This document shows, piece by piece, positions 26,645 through 35,098 of a DNA stretch of 64,000 nt (positions within the stretch are counted from its first letter, which is position 1; each line of letters starts with the position of its first letter). A model generated the notes under the pieces. It saw only the letters and a program-made list of their open reading frames with translations, ran no database searches and was not told where the DNA came from. Source of the stretch: JAKFWF01 sp963750535 (lineage in GTDB: Bacteria > Pseudomonadota > Alphaproteobacteria > Rhizobiales > Hyphomicrobiaceae); the NCBI GenBank assembly GCA_963750535.1, contig CAVVRF010000040.1, positions 1 to 64,000 of the forward strand, written 5' to 3'. The translations under genes were made by a program, and so were the position numbers.

Positions 26645-28109
26645 TCACGGGCTGTTCCTGATCTCGCTCTGCCTCTCTCGGCGATCAATGCCGGCCTGGC
26701 GCTTCGCCCAAAGCTGCTGGAAGGTACGGCCTTGCGGCGCCGGCAGGTCGCGATGCCTGGTCCAGCCGCCGGCCAACGGCAGCGAACGGAACGAGCCGCG
26801 CGCCTTCCCGGCCATGCCGAGGATCGCGATCGCCAACCGGCACGCGAGATGGTAGGCGCGCGGCCGCTTGGCGAACCACGCCCACGTCTTCAGGCCGAGC
26901 GCGTAGCCCTTCGGCACGTCGCCGAGGTCGAACTCGGCCTCGCGGTGCAGCCGCATCAGCTTCGGCAGCGGGATCTTCATCGGGCACACGCTCTCGCACT
27001 TGCCGCAGAAGGTCGAGGCGTTGGGCAGGTTGCCGGCGGCCTTGACGCCGATCAGCGACGGGGTGAGCACGGCGCCGATCGGGCCGGGATAGACCCATCC
27101 ATAGGCATGCCCGCCGATCGCGTTGTAGACCGGGCAATGGTTCATGCAGGCGCCGCAGCGGATGCAGCGGAGCACCTCGCGCATCTCGGTCGCCAGCAGC
27201 TCCGAGCGGCCGTTGTCGAGCAGCACGACGTGGTAGTCGAGCGGGCCGTCGGGGTCACCCGGCCGCCGCGGTCCGGTCGAGAACGTGCAGTAGGTCGAGA
27301 ATTCCTGCCCCGTCGCCGAGCGCGCCAGCAGGCGCAGGATCGAGCTCACGTCCTCCAGCGTCGGCACCACCTTGTCGATCGAGGCGATGACGATATGGGT
27401 CTTGGCGAGGCTCTGCGTCAGGTCGCCGTTGCCCTCGTTGGTGACGATGATCGACGAGCCGGTCTCCGCGATCAGGAAATTGGCGCCGGTGATGCCGACG
27501 TCGGCGGCGATGAACTTCTGCCGCAGGATCTTGCGCGCCTCGTCGACGAGCTGCGCCGGCTCGACCAGGACGCGGTCCTTCGGCAGGTGGGTGTGCAGGC
27601 GGCGGAAATCGGCCTCGACCTGCTCCTGGGTCAGGTGGATCGCGGGCGCGATGATGTGGCTCGGCGTCTCCTTGCGGATCTGCACCAGGTACTCGCCGAG
27701 GTCGGTCTCGACCACCTCGTAGCCCTTGCCCTCGAGGTGGCCATTGAGCGCGATCTCCTCGGAGATCATCGACTTGCCCTTGGTGACGATCTTGGCGCCG
27801 GCGTCGCGGCAGATCCGCTCGATGATGTCGCGGGCGTCGGCCGCGGTCGGCGCCCAGTGCACGTTGGCGCCGGCGGCGGTCGCCTTGGCGCTCCCATTCG
27901 GCGAGGTAGAGGTCGAGGTGCGCCAGCGTGTGGTCGCGGATGTCGCGGCCGACGTCGCGCAGCTGCTCGAACTCGGGCAAGCGCTCGCGCGCCGCGGTGC
28001 GCTGGGCGACGAGGCCGCCCGGCAAGCCGGCCAGCGCGCGCTGCAGCTGGGCATCATCGAGCGCCAGGCGGGCATTGGCCTTGAACTCGCGCGTCTTGAT
28101 CTCGACCAT
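26645..28109 (-). CDS. lutB: Iron-sulfur protein LutB (one frameshift)
   Basis: Iron-sulfur subunit of LutABC, about 488 aa. It begins MVEIKTREFKANA at 28109; one extra C near 27888 (GAGCG-C-CAAGGCG) shifts the frame, and the sequence goes on with GANVHWAPTAADARDIIE. The LUD domain (KGKSMISEEIALN, TGANFLIAETGS, NEGNGD) is followed by two [4Fe-4S] motifs, CIRCGACMNHCP (about residue 314) and CGKCESVCP (about 367), and a C-terminal tail ending WAKRQ. It is 18 nt downstream of lutA. Role: electron transfer in oxidation of lactate to pyruvate. Confidence 0.9.
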
Positions 28110-28127
28110 GGCGTCCTCCCGCGGCGT

Positions 28128-28901
28128 TCAGCCGGCCTCGCCGATCGGCGGATCGGCGAGCTCGCCGGCGAGCACCTCGGCGACGTGGCGAACGGCGATG
28201 GCGCGGCCCTCGCGTTTCATCTTGCCGGCCATGTTCATCAGGCAGCCGAGGTCGCCGGCGAGCAGCATCGCCGGCGCGGCCGCGGCGATGTTGCGGCTCT
28301 TCTTCTCGACCATGGCATTGGAGATGTCGGAGAACTTGAGGGCAAAGGTGCCGCCGAAGCCGCAGCACACCTCGTTGTCCGCCATCTCGACCAGCTCGAG
28401 GCCCTTGACGGTGCGCAGCAGATCGCGGGGCTGCTGCTTGACGCCGAGCTCGCGCAGGCCGGAGCAGCTGTCGTGGTAGGTGACGCGGCCGTCGAAGGTG
28501 GCGTCGACCGTGGCCATCGCCCGCACATCGACCAGGAACGAGACCAGCTCGTGCACGCGCTCGGAGAAAGCCAGCGCGCGGGGGCCCCAGTCCGCATCGT
28601 CGGCGAGCAGCGCCGGATAGTGCGACTTCAGCATGCCGGCGCAGGAGCCGGACGGAGCGACGACGTAGTCAAAGCCCTCGAAGGCGGCGATCGTCTGCTT
28701 CGCGAGATCCCTGGCGTCGGCCCGGTCGCCGGAGTTGTAGGCGGGCTGGCCGCAGCAGGTCTGCGCCGCCGGCACCTCGACCCGGCAGCCGGCCTGCTCG
28801 ATCAGCTTGACCGCCGCGAAGCCGACCGAAGGCCGTATCAGGTCGACCAGGCAGGTCACGAACAGACCGACGCGAGGGCGAGGATCGAGCGGGTGGCTCA
28901 T
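28128..28901 (-). CDS. lutA: Lactate utilization protein A (CCG-domain protein)
   Basis: A 257-aa protein with two cysteine-rich CCG domains: QTCCGQPAYNSG (about 48-59) with PSGSCAGML, and HDSCSGLRELG with EVCCGFGGTF (about 180-190). These bind the unusual cubane-type cluster of LutA/GlcF/HdrB proteins. First gene of the lut cluster. A perfect 14-bp tandem repeat lies 30 nt upstream of its start. Confidence 0.92.
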   Translation of the reverse strand: MSHPLDPRPRVGLFVTCLVDLIRPSVGFAAVKLIEQAGCRVEVPAAQTCCGQPAYNSGDRADARDLAKQTIAAFEGFDYVVAPSGSCAGMLKSHYPALLADDADWGPRALAFSERVHELVSFLVDVRAMATVDATFDGRVTYHDSCSGLRELGVKQQPRDLLRTVKGLELVEMADNEVCCGFGGTFALKFSDISNAMVEKKSRNIAAAAPAMLLAGDLGCLMNMAGKMKREGRAIAVRHVAEVLAGELADPPIGEAG

Positions 28902-28931
28902 CGGCGGAATCCCGAAGGCGAATGCGTCTAT

Positions 28932-28959
28932 TCTTGGCGTTCAGATCTTGGCGTTCAGA
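28932..28959. repeat. Tandem 14-bp direct repeat upstream of lutA
   Basis: TCTTGGCGTTCAGA occurs twice head to tail with no spacer in the 5' region of the lut cluster. It may be a regulator site pair or a simple slippage duplication. Confidence 0.7.
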
Positions 28960-29008
28960 GCCTGCCTTCTAGCACGCGGCGGCAAGGCGTCCAGCGAGCC
29001 GGGCACAA

Positions 29009-29043
29009 AAAACCCGGCCTGCGCCGCAGCACGGCCGGGTTTC
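29009..29043 (-). terminator. Rho-independent terminator after cytochrome c gene
   Basis: Read on the minus strand: stem AAACCCGGCC/GGCCGGGTTT with a GC-rich 12-nt loop, followed by TTTTT. It lies about 50 nt downstream of the cytochrome c stop and upstream of the lutA leader, so lut has its own promoter. Confidence 0.88.
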
Positions 29044-29091
29044 ATATGCGTCAGCCGGACCGGAGGAACCGGCCGGTTCGGTGTCAGCGCC

Positions 29092-29478
29092 TCACTTCAG
29101 GGTCTTCAAGTAGGCGATCAGGTCCTTGCGGTCGTCCTCGTCCTTGATGCCGGCGAACGCCATCTTGGTCTTCGGCATGAAGGCGGCCGGCTTCTCGAGG
29201 TAGGCAAACAGCTTCTCCTCGGTCCATACCAGGCCGCCGGCGCCCGCCTCCTTGTTGGCTTCCGAGTAGTTGTAGCCCTCGATGGTGCCCGCCTTGCGGC
29301 CGACGATGCCGTTCAGCACCGGCCCGACCGCGTTCTTGGCGCTCGCGCCGACCTGATGGCAGGCCTTGCAGACCTTGAATACCGCCTCGCCGTTCTCGGC
29401 GCTCTGGGCGTTGGCGGCGGAGGCGAGAGCGAACATGCCGCCGGCGGCGGCAACAGCAGCGTTGAGGTAGCGGTTCAT
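29092..29478 (-). CDS. Class I c-type cytochrome
   Basis: A 128-aa periplasmic cytochrome c of the c2/c550 type. Signal peptide to about residue 24 (ASAANA), one heme motif CKACH (about 37-41), the conserved GPVLNGIVGRKAG patch, YSEANKEAG and the distal Met in PKTKMAFAGI (about 105). Electron carrier between the bc1 complex or dehydrogenases and oxidases. It sits between lutA and a LysR gene with its own terminator, and could take electrons from the nearby lactate and glycolate oxidising systems (inference). Confidence 0.92.
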   Translation of the reverse strand: MNRYLNAAVAAAGGMFALASAANAQSAENGEAVFKVCKACHQVGASAKNAVGPVLNGIVGRKAGTIEGYNYSEANKEAGAGGLVWTEEKLFAYLEKPAAFMPKTKMAFAGIKDEDDRKDLIAYLKTLK

Positions 29479-29542
29479 CTGGAGGCAGCTCCTGGATTGG
29501 GAAAGCGCGTGATCCGCAGGGCAGATAACCGATCGGACGATA

Positions 29543-30631
29543 TCACGCAGCGTGACAATTTGCCTTGTCCGGCCCTGTCAGCGAATGCTCGCGGCGCTTC
29601 TGGCGGCCTTGGACTGGGCGGCGCCGCCCTGCCGGCTTTTCCGACCCGGCGCTGCGCGCCGGCGCCGGCAGGCCCTTGCCGCCCTCGCGCTCCCAATAGG
29701 GCTCGCTGCCATACGTCTCGGCCAGGAAATCGATGAAGGCGTTGACCTTGGCCGGCATGAAGTCCCGCGACGGATAGACGGCATAGATCGCGAGGTTCGA
29801 GGTTGCGTGCCAGTCCGGCAGTACCACCTCGAGCGCGCCGGAGCGAATATCGGGACCCACGTCCCAGATCGGCCGCAGCCCGAGGCCGTGGCCGCCGACC
29901 AGCAATTCGCGCACGAACTCGGCGGAGTTCGAGCGCAAGTTGCCCTTGAGCCGCATCTGCTTCGAACCGTCCGGGCCGTCGAGGTGCCAGACCTCCTGGG
30001 CGCCGGCCGAGATGCAGTTGTGGAACTCGAGGTCGGCCAGCGACTTCGGCCGCCCGATGCGGTCGAGATAGGACGGCGCGCCGCAGATCACGCGATGATC
30101 GGGGGCGAGCTTGCGGGCGACGAGCGAGCTGTCCTGCAGCTCGCCGATCCGGATTGCGACGTCAAAGCCCTCGCGGATGATGTCGGCGAAACTGTCGGTC
30201 AGGTGGAAATCGAGCTCGATATCCGGATAGCGGGCCAGGAAGGCGTTCACGTGCGGCGCGATGTGCAATCGGCTGAACGACGTCGGTGCGGTGATCTTCA
30301 GGTGGCCGCGCGGCTTGGTGTTGCGGCGGCTGACGAAGTCCTCCGCCTCCTCGACCAGGCTCAGGATGTCGATCACGCGCTTGAAATAGCCCTCGCCGGT
30401 CTCGGTGAGCGTCAGTTGCCGCGTGGTACGCTGGAACAGCCGGGCGCCAAGGCGCTCCTCCAGCAGGCTGACGCGCTTGGAGACGACTGCCGGGGAGAGG
30501 CCCATCTCGCGCCCGGCCGCCGACATGTTGCCGGTGCGGGCCACTCTGGCGAAGATGTCGAGGTCGCTGATAGCTGTCACAGACGTGTCCTTGCTGGCGG
30601 TCCGGATGCGCTGATGCAAGACTTTCTCCAA
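29543..30631 (-). CDS. LysR family transcriptional regulator next to glcDEF
   Basis: A 362-aa LysR-type regulator. The winged helix-turn-helix (DLDIFARVARTGNMSAAGREMGLSPAVVSKRVSLLEERLG) is at about residues 22-62, and the substrate-binding domain (GHLKITAPTSFSRLHIAPHV, then LTDSFADIIREGFDVAIRIG) follows. It is about 55 aa longer than usual because of a basic, low-complexity C-terminal tail (after YWEREGGKG). It is divergent from glcD across a 211-nt intergenic region, the normal arrangement for a regulator of the neighbouring operon; control of glcDEF is inferred. Confidence 0.88.
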   Translation of the reverse strand: MEKVLHQRIRTASKDTSVTAISDLDIFARVARTGNMSAAGREMGLSPAVVSKRVSLLEERLGARLFQRTTRQLTLTETGEGYFKRVIDILSLVEEAEDFVSRRNTKPRGHLKITAPTSFSRLHIAPHVNAFLARYPDIELDFHLTDSFADIIREGFDVAIRIGELQDSSLVARKLAPDHRVICGAPSYLDRIGRPKSLADLEFHNCISAGAQEVWHLDGPDGSKQMRLKGNLRSNSAEFVRELLVGGHGLGLRPIWDVGPDIRSGALEVVLPDWHATSNLAIYAVYPSRDFMPAKVNAFIDFLAETYGSEPYWEREGGKGLPAPARSAGSEKPAGRRRPVQGRQKRREHSLTGPDKANCHAA

Positions 30632-30842
30632 GCCGTTGATTATGCTGTGCCTCGACTAAGGTGTGTCGTCCATCTTTCATAGATGAAGGACAGTTTCACA
30701 GCCACGTTGAAGATGAGGTGCCTGATCGATGTTCAGTAATCGGTCGGGTGCGAACGCTGTTAAGGGCGTTGCATGCCCGCCGAGTGATCGCGCATAAGGC
30801 ATGCGAGCCTTCGACGGCCGCCGCGATTCAGGGAGGAAACCC

Positions 30843-32303
30843 ATGTCCGCAATCGCCCTGCCCGCACCTGATCCGCAGGTGCTCGCGCGCCGCGAGCACA
30901 TCGTGCAGCAGCTCGTCGCCCTGATCGGAGCCGACGCGGTGATCGGCGACGAGGACGGTCGCCGAGCGTTCGAGACCGACGGCTTGACCGCCTACCGCCG
31001 GATGCCGCTGGCGGTGGTGTTGCCGACCAGCACGCAAGACGTGGCGCGCGTGCTGCGCTTCTGCCGCGACGGCGGCATCAAGGTGGTGGCGCGGGGCGCC
31101 GGCACCTCGCTGTGCGGCGGCGCGCTGCCGGCCGAGGATGCGGTCGTCGTCGGCGTCAGCCGCATGACCCGGGTGCTCGAGGTCGACTATCAAAGCCGCA
31201 TCGCACGGGTCGAGGCCGGCATCACCAATCTGGCGATCTCCGCCGCCGTGTCGCGCGAAGGCTTCTTCTACGCGCCCGATCCGTCGAGCCAGCTCGCTTG
31301 CACCATCGCCGGCAACATCGCGATGAATTCCGGCGGCGCCCATTGCCTGAAGTACGGGGTGACGACCAACAACGTGCTCGGGCTCAAGATGGTGATGATG
31401 GACGGCGAGATCGTCGAGATCGGCGGCAGCCACCTCGATTCCGGCGGGTACGACCTGCTCGGCCTGTGCATCGGCTCCGAGGGCCAGTTCGGCATCGTCA
31501 CCGAGGCGACGGTGCGGATACTGCGCGCGGCCGAGGGAGCGCGGCCGATGCTGCTCGGCTTCGCTTCCAGCGAGGCCGCCGGCGCCTGCGTGTCGGCGAT
31601 CATCGCCAGCGGCATCATCCCGGTCGCCATCGAATTCATGGACAAGCCGGCGATCGAGGTGTGCGAGGCGTTCGCCAAGGCCGGATACCCGATGAACGTC
31701 GAGGCATTGCTGATCATCGAGGTCGAAGGATCGCAGGACGAGATCGACGCGCTGCTCGCGCGGATCGTCGAGATCGCCAAGGCGCACGATCCGATCACCA
31801 CCCGCGTCAGCCAGAGTCCGGAGGAGAGCGCCAGAATCTGGAAGGGGCGCAAGTCGGCGTTCGGCGCCATCGGCCGTATCTCCGAGTACTACTGCATGGA
31901 CGGCACGATCCCGCTCGGCCAATTGCCGCTGGTGTTGCGCCGGATCACCGAGATCTGCACGCGCGAGGGATTGCGCGTCGCCAACATCTTCCATGCCGGC
32001 GACGGCAACCTGCATCCGCTGATCCTGTACAACGCCAACGATCCGGCGGAAGGCCTGCGGGCGGAAGCGGCCGGCGCCGATATTCTGAAGCTCTGCGTCG
32101 AGGTCGGCGGCTGCCTGACCGGCGAGCATGGTGTCGGCATCGAGAAGCGCGACCTGATGCCGTTCCAGTTCTCCGCCGACGACATCGCACTGCAGATGCG
32201 GATCAAAACGGTGTTCGATCCGGACTGGCTGCTCAATCCGGCCAAGGTGTTCCCGCTCGACCGGCGCGACCACGGCGCCGCCGCCGGCCCGCTTGCGGCC
32301 TGA
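30843..32303 (+). CDS. glcD: Glycolate oxidase FAD subunit GlcD
   Basis: A 486-aa FAD-linked oxidase. The PCMH-type FAD domain is clear: PLAVVLPTSTQDVARVLRFC, VVARGAGTSLCGGALP (about 78-93), APDPSSQLACTIAGNIAMNSGG (about 140-161), and GSEGQFGIVTEAT. The C-terminal FAD-oxidase domain has HAGDGNLHPL and GGCLTGEHGVGIEKR. Oxidises glycolate (and some D-2-hydroxy acids) to glyoxylate, passing electrons to GlcE and GlcF and the membrane quinone pool. A GGGAGGAAA ribosome site decides the start. First gene of glcDEF. Confidence 0.95.
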   Translation: MSAIALPAPDPQVLARREHIVQQLVALIGADAVIGDEDGRRAFETDGLTAYRRMPLAVVLPTSTQDVARVLRFCRDGGIKVVARGAGTSLCGGALPAEDAVVVGVSRMTRVLEVDYQSRIARVEAGITNLAISAAVSREGFFYAPDPSSQLACTIAGNIAMNSGGAHCLKYGVTTNNVLGLKMVMMDGEIVEIGGSHLDSGGYDLLGLCIGSEGQFGIVTEATVRILRAAEGARPMLLGFASSEAAGACVSAIIASGIIPVAIEFMDKPAIEVCEAFAKAGYPMNVEALLIIEVEGSQDEIDALLARIVEIAKAHDPITTRVSQSPEESARIWKGRKSAFGAIGRISEYYCMDGTIPLGQLPLVLRRITEICTREGLRVANIFHAGDGNLHPLILYNANDPAEGLRAEAAGADILKLCVEVGGCLTGEHGVGIEKRDLMPFQFSADDIALQMRIKTVFDPDWLLNPAKVFPLDRRDHGAAAGPLAA

Positions 32304-33588
32304 GCTGGCCGCGCACGACATAGCGGCCGATACTGACCTGGCCCGATACCAACCTGGAATTACAACCTTGCAGCAGATCCTTCGGCCGGCAGCAGATTGG
32401 GAATTGCGCACCTTGCTGCGCGAGGCGAGCGAGGCACGGCAGCCCATCGAGCTGCTCGGCGCTGGCACCAAGCAGGGCGTCGGCCGGCCGCAGCAGACCT
32501 CGCGCGGCATCAGCACGGTGAGCCTTTCGGGCATCACTCTCTATGAGCCGTCCGAGCTGGTGATGTCGGCGAAGTCGGGCACGCCGCTGGCCTACATCGA
32601 GGCCGAGCTTGCCCGCAACGGGCAGATGCTGGCGTTCGAGCCGGTCGACCTGGGGCCGGTGCTCGGCGCGCAACCCCGGCAGGGTACGATCGGCGCAGTG
32701 TTCGCGACCAATCTCTCCGGCGCGCGCCGGGTCATGTCGGGTGGCGCCCGCGACCATATTCTCGGCGTCAGCGCCGTCACCGGCACGGGCGACATCATCA
32801 AGTCGGGTGGCCGGGTGATGAAGAATGTCACCGGCATCGACGTGGCGCGCGGCCTGATGGGCAGCTGGGGTACGCTGGCGGTGATGACCGAGACCACGTT
32901 CAAGGTGCTGCCGCGGCCGCATGCGTCGGCGACGCTCGCGATCGCCGGCCTGCCGGACGAGATCGCCATGGAAGCAATGTGCGCGGCGATCGGCTCGCCG
33001 TTCGAGGTGACCGGCACCGTGCATCTGCAAAAAAGTCTCGCGCGGCGGCTGTGGCATGCCGGGTTGCGCTCGGCCGGCCAGGCGATCACGGCGCTCAGGA
33101 TCGAGAATTTCGAGAGCTTCGTCGGCTATCGCGCCGGTCGGCTCAAGGAGCTGCTCAAGGCCTATGGCGAGATCCAGGTGATCGACCACGACAGCTCGGT
33201 GGCGTTCTGGGAGGAGCTGCGCGTGCTGTCGGTGCTGCAGAACTCGCCGGCGCCGCTGTGGCGGATCTCGACCACGCCCCGTCTCGGGCCCAAGGTGGTG
33301 AGTGACATCCGCCGCTACATGAATGTCGAAGTCATGTACGACTGGTCGGGCGGGCTGATCTGGCTCGAGGTGCCGCCGTCGTCGGATGCCGGCGCGACCG
33401 ACATTCGCCGCGTGCTGGCGGTGCATGGCGGTCATGCGACGCTGCTGCGCGCGGATCCGGCGGTGCGCGCCGCGGTCGAGGTGTTTCATCCGCTGTCGCC
33501 GCCGGTGCAGCGGCTCACCGAGCGGCTGAAGGCGGTGTTCGATCCGGCCGGCATCCTCAATCCGGGACGAATGTACGCCTCCGTTTGA
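32293..33588 (+). CDS. glcE: Glycolate oxidase subunit GlcE
   Basis: Second FAD-domain subunit of glycolate oxidase, shorter than GlcD. It has IELLGAGTKQGVGRP, GQMLAFEPVDLGPVLG, TIGAVFATNLSGARRV and SGGRVMKNVTGIDVARGLMGSWGTLAV. The gene has no ATG near the start: TTG 32293 overlaps glcD by 11 nt and gives 431 aa, while TTG 32368 (LQQILRPAADWEL) gives a length closer to other GlcE proteins. Both keep the FAD domain whole. In operon with glcD and glcF. Confidence 0.92.
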   Translation: MRPELAAHDIAADTDLARYQPGITTLQQILRPAADWELRTLLREASEARQPIELLGAGTKQGVGRPQQTSRGISTVSLSGITLYEPSELVMSAKSGTPLAYIEAELARNGQMLAFEPVDLGPVLGAQPRQGTIGAVFATNLSGARRVMSGGARDHILGVSAVTGTGDIIKSGGRVMKNVTGIDVARGLMGSWGTLAVMTETTFKVLPRPHASATLAIAGLPDEIAMEAMCAAIGSPFEVTGTVHLQKSLARRLWHAGLRSAGQAITALRIENFESFVGYRAGRLKELLKAYGEIQVIDHDSSVAFWEELRVLSVLQNSPAPLWRISTTPRLGPKVVSDIRRYMNVEVMYDWSGGLIWLEVPPSSDAGATDIRRVLAVHGGHATLLRADPAVRAAVEVFHPLSPPVQRLTERLKAVFDPAGILNPGRMYASV

Positions 33589-33632
33589 AATCGCAGTCGC
33601 GCGCTCCAGCGAGCGTGCCAGAAGGTCGACCC

Positions 33633-34997
33633 ATGCAGACGAAGTTCACACCCGAGCAACTCAAGGATCCGCGGCTCGCCGAGGCCGACCGCATCCTGAA
33701 ACGCTGCGTGCATTGCGGACTGTGCACCGCGACCTGCTCGACCTACGTCCTGCTCGGCGACGAGCGCGACAGCCCGCGCGGGCGCATCTACATGATGAAG
33801 GACATGTTCGAGAACGGGCGCAGCGCGAGCCCGCAGGTCCAGCTTCACGTCGACCGCTGCCTGAGCTGCCTGTCCTGCATGACGACCTGTCCGAGCGGCG
33901 TCGACTACATGCATCTGGTCGACCTGGCGCGCGTGCACATCGAGAAGACCGGCAAGCGCAACGTCAAGGACTGGCTGATCCGTGGCATGCTGGCGGCCAT
34001 CGTGCCGTACCCGGAGCGCTTCCGCACGGCGGTGGCGTTGGCGCCGCTCGGCCGTCCGCTCACCGGCATGATGCGGCGCGTCGGGCTCAAGGAGCTCGCC
34101 GCCATGATCGAGCTCGCGCCGAAGGCGAGCACGCGGCCGGCGGCATTCGAGGGGCCCGGCAAGGCGACCACGACCGAGCTGCGCCGCGCCAAGGTGATCA
34201 TGCTCGCCGGTTGCGCCCAGCAGGTGCTGCGGCCCGAGATCAACGACGCCACGATCCGGCTGCTGGCCAGGCGCGGCGTCGAGGTCGAGGTCGCCGGCCG
34301 CGCCGGCTGCTGCGGCGCCCTCGTCCACCACATGGGCAAGGAGGAGGCGGCGCACGCCTTCGTCAAGGCCAACATCGATGCCTGGTCCAAGATCATCGAG
34401 CGCGAGCCGATCGACGCCATCGTGATCAATGCGTCGGGCTGCGGCACCACGGTGAAGGACTACGGGCACATGATGGCCCGCGTCGAGGGCTACGCCGAGC
34501 GCGCGGCCAAGATCTCCGCCCTGACCAGGGACGTGACCGAATTCCTGAGCGAGCACGACATCGGCCCGCCGAAGCGCTGGTCGTCGATCCGCGTCGCCTA
34601 CCACTCCGCCTGCTCGATGCAGCACGGCCAGCGCATCACCGACGAGCCGAAGCTGCTGCTGAAGAAAGCCGGCTTCACCGTGCTCGACGTGCCGGAGAGC
34701 CACATCTGCTGCGGCTCGGCCGGCGTCTACAACATCCTGCAGCCGGATCTCGCCGGCGAGCTGCGGGCGCGCAAGGCGGCGAACATCGAGAGCGTGCGGC
34801 CCGACATCATCGCGGCCGGCAACATCGGCTGCATCGCCCAGATCGCCCAGGGGACGAGCCTGCCGATCGTGCACACCGTCGAGCTGCTCGACTGGGCCTA
34901 CGGCGGCCCGGTGCCGCGCGGCCTCGAAGGCTTCAAGGGCTTCGTTACCGACGTGCCGCAGCCGACGCGCGAGGCAAGCGAGTTCATCAGGGGGTGA
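33633..34997 (+). CDS. glcF: Glycolate oxidase iron-sulfur subunit GlcF
   Basis: A 454-aa iron-sulfur protein with two [4Fe-4S] ferredoxin motifs, CVHCGLCTATCSTY (about 25-38) and CLSCLSCMTTCPSGVDY (about 73-89), then two CCG domains (AGCCGALVHHMGKEEAA and HICCGSAGVYNI, about 227 and 363). It links GlcDE to the respiratory chain. It starts 45 nt after glcE. Complete and ordinary for the family. Confidence 0.95.
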   Translation: MQTKFTPEQLKDPRLAEADRILKRCVHCGLCTATCSTYVLLGDERDSPRGRIYMMKDMFENGRSASPQVQLHVDRCLSCLSCMTTCPSGVDYMHLVDLARVHIEKTGKRNVKDWLIRGMLAAIVPYPERFRTAVALAPLGRPLTGMMRRVGLKELAAMIELAPKASTRPAAFEGPGKATTTELRRAKVIMLAGCAQQVLRPEINDATIRLLARRGVEVEVAGRAGCCGALVHHMGKEEAAHAFVKANIDAWSKIIEREPIDAIVINASGCGTTVKDYGHMMARVEGYAERAAKISALTRDVTEFLSEHDIGPPKRWSSIRVAYHSACSMQHGQRITDEPKLLLKKAGFTVLDVPESHICCGSAGVYNILQPDLAGELRARKAANIESVRPDIIAAGNIGCIAQIAQGTSLPIVHTVELLDWAYGGPVPRGLEGFKGFVTDVPQPTREASEFIRG

Positions 34998-35098
34998 GCG
35001 GCCGGCCCCGCGCCTTCCATGTGGACATCTGCCGGCCGCCCTTATTCCGGCGCGCCGGCGATGCTACCACCGCCGCGCAATCGACCGAGGAGCACCCC

